Assembly: GCF_001424145.1 (NCBI RefSeq)
Contig: NZ_LMQM01000001.1
Location: forward strand, 1 to 64,000
Direction of reading: 5' to 3'
DNA length: 64,000 nt
DNA from: Chryseobacterium sp. Leaf404
Lineage (GTDB): Bacteria > Bacteroidota > Bacteroidia > Flavobacteriales > Weeksellaceae
Positions within the stretch are counted from its first letter, which is position 1. Each line of letters opens with the position of its first letter. Positions 36,500 to 44,265 of the stretch are shown here, piece by piece. The notes under the pieces were generated by a model, which was not told where the DNA came from, did not search any database, and saw only the letters and a program-made list of their open reading frames with translations. The position numbers were made by a program, and so were the translations under genes.

Positions 36500-39400
36500 T
36501 TAGAATGTTAAATTGATTCCCAAAACATAACTTTTTGATCGTGGATAGGCAGAATTATCAAAGCCCGGTGTTACAGCAACCCCACTTGCTGATGAAACCT
36601 CAGGATCGTATCCAGAATATCCGGTAATGGTCGCCAAGTTATTCAAAGTTAAGTAAATACGGGCATTCGACAATCCTACATTCTGTAAAAACTGTTTCTC
36701 GAAGCTATATCCTAAAGTAACCTGTGCGATTCTTAAATAAGAACCATCTTCCACGTAATATGATGACGGATAGGTAATATTCTGAGAATTGGCATTGCTT
36801 AAGCTCCACGTACGTGAACCCTCATCTGGATTTAATTCTTTCAGTCTCTGTATATTATTGGTAATCTGCCCTGTATTAGGATCAATCAGACGATAGTAAT
36901 TATCACCAAACTCTCCCGGAACGTTTTGGTAAAGAGCATACGGGCTTAAACTGTGCTTTGTTGCATTATAGATGTCGCCACCTACACTGAACTTCATAAA
37001 TACCGCAAGGTCGAAGCCTTTATAAGAGAAATTGTTTTGAAAACCTCCGAAGAAATCTGGCGTACCGTTTCCTATTTTCTGCAGTTTTCTTGTAAACTGA
37101 TCTCCTTTATCATTGTCAGCAGCAAATTTCATATCTCCAGGTCTTGCAGTACCTGTAGCCGGTTTTACAACGCCTGGTTTCAAAGCTCCAAAAGAACCAT
37201 CAGTATTCACAAGGAAATCATCTGTTGTATACACCCCCTGATAAACATATCCGTACATATCTCCCAACCGCTCACCCACTGTAGCGTAATAGGTAACAAC
37301 ACCAGTTCTGTTTCCACCTACAGAGAATGTTTTATTGGGCTGGTTTTTCTCGAGCGATAATACTTCAGATCTGTTTGCAGAGAAATTCAAATCTGTGGTC
37401 CATCTGAAACCTGCATTTTTAAAGTTGACCGTATTCAAAGTAAATTCCATTCCACGGTTAGTCATTGATCCAATATTCTCAACCCGTCTTGAATACCCTG
37501 AAGACACCGGATAAATGCTGTTCAAAAGCATTCCCGCTACTTTATTATCATATAATTCGGCGGTTAATTTAATTCTGTTGTTGAATAACGCCAAATCCAT
37601 CCCTAAGTTTGAGTTTTGAGACTCTTCCCAGCTTGCGTTTGGATTTCCAAGGTTAGTTCCCGGCACATAAGCAGGATTTCCCGGCGTGTTGTTGATTGGA
37701 TAATCTGTCTGTACAATGTTGGTGAAAAATATATTACTGTCCACATCATTGTTACCTGTCACCCCATATTCATATCTGAATTTCAGATCATTGATCACAT
37801 TAGAGATCTTAGAGTTTTGCCAGAAATTTTCCTGCGACAACCTCCAGGCTACAGCAGCCGACGGGAAAAGACCCCATTTTTTGCCAATTCCGAATTTCGA
37901 AGACCCGTCATAACGAAGGGTACCTGTTACCAAATAACGGTCGTCATAGGTATAATTTACCCTCCCAAAATAAGAAAGTAAAGTATTTGGAGTACCTCTG
38001 CCAGCAGATTTATCCTGCACCGTTGCATTTCTGATATCATCCAGACCAGAATTCGCAATAGGGAATTTTATCAGCCTCATGCTGTTGCTTTCAGACTGAG
38101 AAAATACAGCTTCCTGCCCTGCCAAAGCGCTTACTTTATGCTTTTCGCCAAAAGTATTGGTGTAATTTACGGTATTGGTAATCTGATATCTGTAAGACTC
38201 ACTGTTTCCGATGCTCCCATTAATCCCTGTATTTACAGGATCTGTAAGAAATGCTCTGGAGTTTTCATCTGAAAATGATGTAGATTTACTGTTGCTCCAC
38301 TGATACTGCCCCGCGGTTCTGAAAGTAAAGTTTTTAAGGAAATCAATTTCCAATCCCATATTAGCCAAGAAAGTTCTTGAGCGGTTGTTTGAAGTAGATG
38401 CATTAGTCTCTACAAAAGGGTTTTCGGTATCATATCCGGAATCTAAACTTGAAAAATCCGGGAAAGTCTGTGTATTGTACAGCTCATCATCTGTAAAGAG
38501 TGTACCTCCGGTAATCGGCTGAAGAAGGATTTTTTTGATTCCGCTGTACGCACCCCCTCCATTGGTAGAGTTTGAAGTAAACATGGTGCTGAAATCGACT
38601 CTAAAGCCTTTTTTCAACTCTGAATTGATATTGGCACGTAATGAGTTTCTCGTCTCGCTGTAGTTTTGAAGCAAACCATCCTGCTTGTTGTAGTTGTAAC
38701 TTACAAAAGCCTGGGTTTTTTCATTCCCTGTAGAGAAGTTTACGTTGTGGTTTTGCGTCATCCCTGTACTTCCCAACATTTTTTCCTGCCAGTCTAACGC
38801 ATTCGAACTCCCATATCGGTTTGAAATTCTGTTGAAAACACCAGTGTAGAAACCAGGTGTATCTGTACCTAAACTATTGTCGAAAACATTACTCCACTGC
38901 GTGGTTTTCCCTTGCAGCTGAGCCATCTCATACTGATATTTTACAAACTGCTCAGAGTTTGAAATCATATCTATTCTCTTAGAAAGCATATCAAATGCCA
39001 TGAAAGAGTTATAATTAATTACAGTTCTACCTTTTTTACCGCTTTTCGTTTTAATAATGATGATACCGTTTGAACCACGTGCACCATAGATTGCAATTGC
39101 TGAAGGCCCCTTCAGGATATCAATACTTTCGATATCATTTGGGTTGATTATGTTCAACGCGTTATCCAACTGGAAACCATCTACAATATATAACGGAGTA
39201 GTACCGGAAGTGATTGATGCCCCACCACGGATTGTCACGTTGGCACCAGCACCGGGAGCACCACCTGCCGTGACGATATTTAATCCGGCTGCTCTACCCT
39301 GTAAAGCCTGTAAAGCATTCATTGCGGGAGTCGCAGCCAGTTCTTTCGCAGAAACCGAAGCTACAGAACCGGTAAGATCAGATTTTTTTACTTTGCCATA

Positions 39401-39550
39401 ACCTATTACTACAACTTCCTCAATGTCTTTGGTAGTGCCCTGCTTTACGGTATCATTCACTGCCTGCTGACCAAACATAAAACCTGTAGCCAACAAGAAG
39501 AGTGGGGCCATGAGTGGCTTAAAATTCCTGTGTTTAACTTTGATAGACAT
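36500..39550 (-). CDS. SusC/RagA-family TonB-dependent outer-membrane transporter
   Basis: 1016-aa TonB-dependent barrel. After the signal peptide (residues about 1-28, ending MFGQQ) comes a TonB-box-like EEVVVIGYG at about 43-51, then the plug with LQGRAAGLNI and RGGASI motifs, then a long barrel ending LGINLTF with an aromatic terminus. The CarboxypepD-regulatory-like N-terminal domain, present in most SusC proteins, appears to be missing. With SusD it should import oligosaccharides from rhamnogalacturonan. A tandem TCCTGCAT element lies upstream (39611-39629). Confidence 0.93.
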   Translation of the reverse strand: MSIKVKHRNFKPLMAPLFLLATGFMFGQQAVNDTVKQGTTKDIEEVVVIGYGKVKKSDLTGSVASVSAKELAATPAMNALQALQGRAAGLNIVTAGGAPGAGANVTIRGGASITSGTTPLYIVDGFQLDNALNIINPNDIESIDILKGPSAIAIYGARGSNGIIIIKTKSGKKGRTVINYNSFMAFDMLSKRIDMISNSEQFVKYQYEMAQLQGKTTQWSNVFDNSLGTDTPGFYTGVFNRISNRYGSSNALDWQEKMLGSTGMTQNHNVNFSTGNEKTQAFVSYNYNKQDGLLQNYSETRNSLRANINSELKKGFRVDFSTMFTSNSTNGGGAYSGIKKILLQPITGGTLFTDDELYNTQTFPDFSSLDSGYDTENPFVETNASTSNNRSRTFLANMGLEIDFLKNFTFRTAGQYQWSNSKSTSFSDENSRAFLTDPVNTGINGSIGNSESYRYQITNTVNYTNTFGEKHKVSALAGQEAVFSQSESNSMRLIKFPIANSGLDDIRNATVQDKSAGRGTPNTLLSYFGRVNYTYDDRYLVTGTLRYDGSSKFGIGKKWGLFPSAAVAWRLSQENFWQNSKISNVINDLKFRYEYGVTGNNDVDSNIFFTNIVQTDYPINNTPGNPAYVPGTNLGNPNASWEESQNSNLGMDLALFNNRIKLTAELYDNKVAGMLLNSIYPVSSGYSRRVENIGSMTNRGMEFTLNTVNFKNAGFRWTTDLNFSANRSEVLSLEKNQPNKTFSVGGNRTGVVTYYATVGERLGDMYGYVYQGVYTTDDFLVNTDGSFGALKPGVVKPATGTARPGDMKFAADNDKGDQFTRKLQKIGNGTPDFFGGFQNNFSYKGFDLAVFMKFSVGGDIYNATKHSLSPYALYQNVPGEFGDNYYRLIDPNTGQITNNIQRLKELNPDEGSRTWSLSNANSQNITYPSSYYVEDGSYLRIAQVTLGYSFEKQFLQNVGLSNARIYLTLNNLATITGYSGYDPEVSSASGVAVTPGFDNSAYPRSKSYVLGINLTF

Positions 39551-39802
39551 ATATTAATTTTTATTTACATTGAATTATGTGTGAAAAGTACATTCTTACA
39601 AATGTTTCTGCATCCTGCATTATCCTGCATTATAAAATTCATAATTTTTCTTAATAATTTATATATTATTCTGCTAAAAAATAAATTTATTGTCAATTTA
39701 ATTATAAATTACCACAAAATATTTAAAGTTATTAACCTCGGGACCAGGATGACATTTGTCATATTCCCATGAATGAAATTTCACATTTTGCTGTTCATCA
39801 AT
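39551..39802. other. Intergenic region upstream of susC
   Basis: Besides the direct repeat, it contains a 14-bp palindrome ATGACATTTGTCAT (39749-39762), which could be an operator. The rest is AT-rich. No perfect -7 box for susC was found; AACATTTG (39605-39598) is near-consensus. Confidence 0.4.
39611..39629 (-). promoter_or_regulatory. Candidate operator upstream of susC
   Basis: On the minus strand TGCAGGATAA and TGCAGGATG form a direct repeat with a 10-base period (one helix turn), 60-80 bases before the susC start. The first unit is identical to one before the GH28 gene at 17822-17830. Direct repeats at one-turn spacing fit an AraC-type activator; no such regulator lies in this window. 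Confidence 0.4.
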
Positions 39803-39832
39803 AAAAAAGGCAACAGGAAATTATCTGTTGCC
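39803..39832 (-). terminator. Terminator after rhaM
   Basis: On the minus strand GGCAACAG (39832-39825) and CTGTTGCC (39816-39809) form a perfect 8-bp stem followed by TTTTTT. It separates rhaTM from susCD. Confidence 0.85.
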
Positions 39833-39901
39833 TAACAATAGCTCGATTGAGCTCTAAAAATATGTTAAGTGAATATGAAATTTTGTATGTACATTCTTCT
39901 T

Positions 39902-40219
39902 CTATTTTAAATAAAAAACGTCTTCCAACCCAACGCTCTTCGGTGAATGGTCTTCATTGGTTTCCATTAAATCTTTATTGTATTCCCACCACTTCTGCAT
40001 TACGGCATGTGATGGTAAATCTTTATATTTTTGTTCATTGCTGCAGTCTAAAACTCCGAAAAGAATATTGGTTTCTTCATCTAAAAAGATAGAATAACTG
40101 CTGACGCCTGAATCTTTTAGCAATTCCTTCAGCTCAGTCCAGATTTCGGCGTGGCGTTTTTTGTATTCTTCCTCAAAACCTCTCAAGAGAAACATTTTAA
40201 ATGCAATTCTTTTCATCAA
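39902..40219 (-). CDS. rhaM: L-rhamnose mutarotase
   Basis: 105-aa protein that interconverts alpha- and beta-L-rhamnose, so that the isomerase receives its preferred anomer. Family features are the KRIAFKMFLLRGFEEEYKKR opening, a histidine in KRHAEIW (about residue 22) and the RhaM-type SSYSIFLDEETNILFG strand pair. It starts 3 bases after the rhaT stop and is followed by a terminator, so rhaT and rhaM form a two-gene unit. Confidence 0.92.
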   Translation of the reverse strand: MMKRIAFKMFLLRGFEEEYKKRHAEIWTELKELLKDSGVSSYSIFLDEETNILFGVLDCSNEQKYKDLPSHAVMQKWWEYNKDLMETNEDHSPKSVGLEDVFYLK

Positions 40220-40222
40220 TGA

Positions 40223-41311
40223 TTATCTTAATGAATTTCCGTAGCCTACAATCAAAATTGAGATAAACATCACCAGCATTCCCACAGAAATAGTTGTAAT
40301 AGTTTTCTTTGAAACACCCTTCCATTCTTTTATGATGACACCCCAAAGATTGGCAATTAAAATAATGAATGCCATGTGAAGAATCCATGAACTCGGGCCG
40401 TTACCCATTTTACTTTCTCCCATTCCGTAGAAAAAGAACTGTAAAAACCACATCGTTCCTGCCAAAGCACAGAAGATGATATTTTTTGCAACAGGAACAC
40501 TTTTTTTAGTATAATCTGAATATGATTTATTTTTAAATGAAAGATAAAGACAACCGATAAGATTAGACAGCATACCGCCCCAGAGAACAACAACATACGT
40601 CACATTATTCTGAAATAGAAACTCTCCCTGACTGGGATTTGCCAGTTTCCACGCTTCGTTCGCAACGTTTGCCATTGGTTTTCCAGCTTCCAGACCAAAA
40701 TTGAAACAGGCACTTAAAACTCCTGAAATAATTGCAACCGTCAAACCCAAACCAAATTTATATTCAGTTTTCACTTCAACCCCGTGAGGATCTGCAGATT
40801 CGGTTTGAAGTTCTTTGTCTTTCATTACACCTGCTTTTCCGCTGATGATAATTCCAACCACACAAACCAAAAGTCCTAAAAGAACAAACTGTCCCCAAGA
40901 ACTTGACATCATCAGACCAATATTGTCTTTTCCTGCTTCAGGATTAAATTCATAATAAACAGAAGGTAAAAGTGAACCAATAACCATCGTTAATCCTAAC
41001 ATAATGCTGCTTCCCAAAGCAACACCTAAATAACGAACACCCAAACCGTACATAAAACCTCCAATTCCCCAAAGGGCACCAAATAAAAACGTCAGCCCGA
41101 TGATTGCTGAACTTTGACTCTGAATAATTTCCCAAAAATTCGGGATTGTAAGATATGCTGCCAGAGGCGGAACGATAATCCACGAAAATGTACCTCCAAT
41201 TAACCAAAAAGTTTCCCATTGCCATCCTTTTACTTTTTTGTACGGCATATAAAAACTGCCCGAAGCAAAGCCTCCGAGGAAATGAAATAGTACCCCTAAT
41301 AGTGCGTTCAT
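40223..41311 (-). CDS. rhaT: L-rhamnose/proton symporter RhaT
   Basis: 362-aa inner-membrane permease with about ten transmembrane segments. It opens with LLGVLFHFLGGFASGSFYMPY and carries the RhaT-type KKVKGWQWETFW loop. It should bring free L-rhamnose into the cytoplasm by proton symport. It forms an operon with rhaM (3-base gap) and has a -7 box at 41393-41400, 82 bases upstream. Confidence 0.92.
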   Translation of the reverse strand: MNALLGVLFHFLGGFASGSFYMPYKKVKGWQWETFWLIGGTFSWIIVPPLAAYLTIPNFWEIIQSQSSAIIGLTFLFGALWGIGGFMYGLGVRYLGVALGSSIMLGLTMVIGSLLPSVYYEFNPEAGKDNIGLMMSSSWGQFVLLGLLVCVVGIIISGKAGVMKDKELQTESADPHGVEVKTEYKFGLGLTVAIISGVLSACFNFGLEAGKPMANVANEAWKLANPSQGEFLFQNNVTYVVVLWGGMLSNLIGCLYLSFKNKSYSDYTKKSVPVAKNIIFCALAGTMWFLQFFFYGMGESKMGNGPSSWILHMAFIILIANLWGVIIKEWKGVSKKTITTISVGMLVMFISILIVGYGNSLR

Positions 41312-41392
41312 AATTTTTCTGATTGATTGAATTTGAAAATTAACAATATGCGATCAACTGCGCATCTTGTGGTGTCATGCATACTGAATTAG

Positions 41393-41400
41393 CAAAGATA
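41393..41400 (-). promoter_or_regulatory. Promoter -7 box of rhaT-rhaM
   Basis: The minus strand reads TATCTTTG, a perfect TAnnTTTG, 82 bases before the rhaT start. Repeat sequences of the neighbouring cassette begin only 8 bases above it, so the -33 region lies inside the repeat. Confidence 0.6.
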
Positions 41401-41407
41401 TTTTTTT

Positions 41408-41534
41408 CCCGCAGATTTACCCAGACTTATCTTTTAGATGTTTTTTAATGTTGTGGGAAAGATTATGGTTGAAATTTGCGTTCATTTTCTTCCCGCAGAT
41501 TTACGCCAATTTGTGCGCGGATTTTCGCAGATTT
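41408..41534 (+). repeat. CGCAGATT repeats left of the GxxExxY gene
   Basis: Two copies of a CCCGCAGATTTAC-type unit (41408-41429 and 41492 onward), the second continuing through TGCGCGGATTTTCGCAGATT to 41534. The same units occur in inverted orientation right of the gene (42030-42076), making imperfect terminal inverted repeats about 45 bases long. Confidence 0.8.
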
Positions 41535-41602
41535 ATTTTTGTTTTTTTTAGGTTGCACGGAAATACTATCTCTGAAATTTGTAATTTTAATAAAAAACAG
41601 CG

Positions 41603-41980
41603 ATGAACGAAAATGATATTTCCTACGAAATCCGAGGGTGTATTTTTACTGTTTATAACAAATTTGGTCCAGGGTTGCTGGAGTCGGCTTACGAAGCTGC
41701 CCTAGCTTACGAACTAAGAAAGAAAGGCCTTCAGATTTCTACTCAGATTGGCTTACCTATGATCTACGAAAGTATAAAAATGGACATTGGTTACCGTCTT
41801 GATATCTTGGTAGAGAACAAAGTTATCATCGAAATAAAATCTGTAGAAAATTTACTTGATGTGCATCACAAACAGTTGATTACTTACCTGAAATTATCGA
41901 GTCTAAAACTGGGATTACTCGTTAATTTCAATTCCAGTGATATCTCACAAACCATTTTCAGAAAAGTAAACGGACTGTGA
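41603..41980 (+). CDS. GxxExxY protein (PD-(D/E)xK nuclease-like)
   Basis: 125-aa protein of the GxxExxY family. The naming motif is GPGLLESAYE (residues about 22-31). A PD-(D/E)xK-like core follows: a strand with RLDIL and then VIIEIKS, supplying aspartate and E-x-K. The family is uncharacterised; a nuclease fold is known from profile similarity, and activity is not shown. The gene is bounded on both sides by CGCAGATT repeats in opposite orientation, and I recall GxxExxY genes occurring with such repeats in other Bacteroidota. It looks like a small self-contained cassette inserted between the rhamnose and pectin operons. Confidence 0.85.
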   Translation: MNENDISYEIRGCIFTVYNKFGPGLLESAYEAALAYELRKKGLQISTQIGLPMIYESIKMDIGYRLDILVENKVIIEIKSVENLLDVHHKQLITYLKLSSLKLGLLVNFNSSDISQTIFRKVNGL

Positions 41981-42029
41981 TTTTAATTTTCTAAAACCTA
42001 TATCAATAACTGTTTTTCCCATCAAAAAA

Positions 42030-42076
42030 AATCAGCGAGAATCTGCGCTCAAAATCTGCGAAAATCTGCGGGAAAA
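42030..42076 (-). repeat. CGCAGATT repeats right of the GxxExxY gene
   Basis: On the minus strand the segment reads TTCCCGCAGATTTTCGCAG, then TTTTGAGCGCAGATTCTCGC, closely matching the second left unit (41491-41534) with a few substitutions and one indel. Together they frame a 669-bp unit (41408-42076). Confidence 0.8.
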
Positions 42077-42092
42077 TTTCGGGTTCTGAAAA

Positions 42093-42117
42093 CAAATAAA
42101 GCGACATTAACTGTCGC
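42093..42117 (-). terminator. Terminator of the second pectin cluster
   Basis: On the minus strand AGCGACA (42117-42111) and TGTCGCT (42105-42099) form a 7-bp stem followed by TTATTTG. It lies 30 bases after the GH105 stop. Confidence 0.75.
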
Positions 42118-42146
42118 TCTATTCAATTTTATTTACCCTTGTAAAT

Positions 42147-43307
42147 CTATTTCAATTTATAAACCTCACTTCCCGCAAGCAGGAAACATCCCAATCCGTA
42201 ATCCTCAAAATCCGGTACTTTGTCAACAGCTAATGGTTGCCCGTCTTTCGGCTCCTTTCCGGTTCCCTGCACCCAACCTAAAAATCCGTTGGGCTGAACT
42301 GAATCTTTTACCATCGCATTCCACGCTTTTACCAAAACAGGAAGATATGTATTCCTGTCAATCAGTCCGTTATTCACGCCATACGCCATTCCGTAAACGA
42401 AAAGTGCAGTTCCTGTGGTTTCTTTCCCTCCAAAGTTGGTTGGATCATGCAAACTTACATTCCAGAAACCATCTTCTCTCTGGATGGGGAGTAACGCCGC
42501 CAACATATCTTTATAATCCTGCAGATATTCCTTATAATGAGGATCAGATTTCGGAGTATCCTGTAAAGTCTTCGCCAAAGCAGCGACTACCCATCCGTTT
42601 CCACGGCTCCAGTAGCAATCTTCACCATTGGGTTCCTTATAAGGCGGTACAAAATCCTTGTCTCTCCACCAGATTTTATCGGCCTGATTGTACAAACCGT
42701 TTCCGCCGTGCTTGTATTTTGTGTAGGCATACATTTCGTAATTTCTGTCGAAATACTTCTGTTCACCAGTGATTCTTCCCAGTTTTGTAAAAATCGGCAT
42801 TGACATTTGAAGCGCATCAATCCACCACCAGTCGTCAACCTTTTTTGTGGCAATCATACTGTCCATCGCAGCTTTTACGTTTTTAATTCTTTCGGGATGT
42901 TTTCTTCCGTCGATTTCGTAAAGGTCAAGATAGGTCTGTCCGCAAGCCTGATGGTCAGCATTTCGGGTGTAGGTTCCACGCTGTAGATTCCAGTTGTGAT
43001 TGTTGGCCCAAGACATGGCGTAATCGTAATACTCTTTCTTTGGGTCGACAGAATATAACGCCATCAAGCCTTCATAATACACCGCTCTCGTCCAAAGATT
43101 ACTTGGCCATACTTTTTTACCGACAATATCTTTTTTAGTATCCGGCCATTTGTTCATAAAGTATTGGTTTGCTCTTCTTGAAACTTCCAAAACCTCTTTT
43201 TTGTTTGGAATTTCCACCTTGCCTGCTGCACTGTTTTTCTGAACCGAGCAGGAAGTGAGACCTCCAATGACCAGTGCAAAAAAACCTGTTTTTAATAGCT
43301 TTTTCAT
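42147..43307 (-). CDS. Glycoside hydrolase family 88/105, unsaturated rhamnogalacturonyl hydrolase (YteR-like)
   Basis: 386-aa lipoprotein (signal ends at C20, GLTSCS) with an (alpha/alpha)6 barrel. It removes the unsaturated galacturonic residue left at the non-reducing end by PL lyases, giving a ketonic acid and a rhamnose-ended oligosaccharide. The expected catalytic D118 lies in RNADHQACGQTYLD (115-128), and a second aspartate D164 in WWWIDALQM. It is the last gene of the minus-strand pectin group, 175 bases after the acetylesterase. The ACAAAG repeat at 43372-43388 lies upstream. Confidence 0.9.
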   Translation of the reverse strand: MKKLLKTGFFALVIGGLTSCSVQKNSAAGKVEIPNKKEVLEVSRRANQYFMNKWPDTKKDIVGKKVWPSNLWTRAVYYEGLMALYSVDPKKEYYDYAMSWANNHNWNLQRGTYTRNADHQACGQTYLDLYEIDGRKHPERIKNVKAAMDSMIATKKVDDWWWIDALQMSMPIFTKLGRITGEQKYFDRNYEMYAYTKYKHGGNGLYNQADKIWWRDKDFVPPYKEPNGEDCYWSRGNGWVVAALAKTLQDTPKSDPHYKEYLQDYKDMLAALLPIQREDGFWNVSLHDPTNFGGKETTGTALFVYGMAYGVNNGLIDRNTYLPVLVKAWNAMVKDSVQPNGFLGWVQGTGKEPKDGQPLAVDKVPDFEDYGLGCFLLAGSEVYKLK

Positions 43308-43482
43308 AAGTATATATTTATTTTTTTTCTAATTTTTTAATTGAATAATAAATTGTTTCAGCGAAATTTGAATACAAAGTGCACAAAGTTTTTATGATTA
43401 AAAACTGCTTTTAAGTTTCACAAAGCCGTTTCACTTGTATAAGAACCCAAAGATTTTTATTACAAGTAATGTAACCTTTTTA

Positions 43483-44259
43483 CTATTTAACATATTTTTT
43501 TAACGAACAACCTTTTAAATCTTTAATGCCTTTTGCGACCAGTTCCGCATTGAAAATTGCTCCAACTTCATTGGTGTGCGTATGGTCTTTTGGGAAGTAG
43601 GCTTTTACTTTTTCTGCTCCCATTTTCTCGTATTTTTCAATGACCATTGTATTTAAATCTAAAAAATAAGCTCCGGTTTGCTGAGCGACTTCTTTTGCCC
43701 AAATTCCGTATTGATCTTTTTCAATTTTTCCTTTATCATTAAATTTATTTCTCGGAACTGGCGATACGATAATTGGAATTGCACCCTTAGCTTTCGCTTC
43801 ATTCGCAAATTTCCTCATATAATAACCGTACGTGTAAACCGTTTCATTCACTTTACGGATTGGGTTATAGATATCTTTTGATTCTTCTCCTGTTCCTTTG
43901 ATGGTTCCTCTTGCTCTCAGGGTATCTGCCAGTTCACCGCCATCGTTGTGCCCAAACTGCATCAAAACATAATCTCCTTTTTTAATGGTTTTCATAATTG
44001 AATCCCAACGACCATCCGTCAAAAACGTTCTGCTGCTTCTGCCACCTTTTGCGTGATTCTGAATTTCTATTTTTGTTGTATCTAAAAATAAATTCATAAA
44101 ACTTCCCCATCCCCAAAGTGAGTCGGAGCCTTTTCCTGAACCATTCTGCACTGTAGAATCTCCGATAATATAAAGCACCGGTTTATCCTGAAGCCTTTGA
44201 AATGAAACTCCTAAAAACACGACCAATATTAAAAGCGGAATGATGGGTTTAATTTTCAT
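43483..44259 (-). CDS. Rhamnogalacturonan acetylesterase (SGNH hydrolase), single-domain
   Basis: 258-aa secreted enzyme that removes acetyl groups from galacturonic residues of rhamnogalacturonan. The N-terminus is a signal or membrane segment (residues 1-20). SGNH blocks are intact: GDST with S35, the block II KGGRS region (71-75), QFGHND (101-106, N105) and DHTH (225-228), with D225 and H228 completing the catalytic triad. It starts 6 bases after the PL11 stop, so both are one operon. It is a different architecture from the 440-aa acetylesterase encoded at 50.4-51.7 kb. Confidence 0.92.
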   Translation of the reverse strand: MKIKPIIPLLILVVFLGVSFQRLQDKPVLYIIGDSTVQNGSGKGSDSLWGWGSFMNLFLDTTKIEIQNHAKGGRSSRTFLTDGRWDSIMKTIKKGDYVLMQFGHNDGGELADTLRARGTIKGTGEESKDIYNPIRKVNETVYTYGYYMRKFANEAKAKGAIPIIVSPVPRNKFNDKGKIEKDQYGIWAKEVAQQTGAYFLDLNTMVIEKYEKMGAEKVKAYFPKDHTHTNEVGAIFNAELVAKGIKDLKGCSLKKYVK

Positions 44260-44265
44260 TAAATA

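Noticed and set aside
39749..39762. ATGACATTTGTCAT palindrome as a firm operator of susC
   Set aside because: A single 14-bp palindrome, not found before other rhamnose genes; it shares only a core with the greA leader hairpin.
41408..42076. CRISPR array or integron at the CGCAGATT repeats
   Set aside because: Repeats are few, in both orientations and without regular spacers; there is no integrase gene.
42233..42772. Plus-strand frame of 179 codons inside the GH105 gene
   Set aside because: It overlaps a clear minus-strand enzyme over its full length, and its sequence is rich in residues typical of reading the antisense strand.
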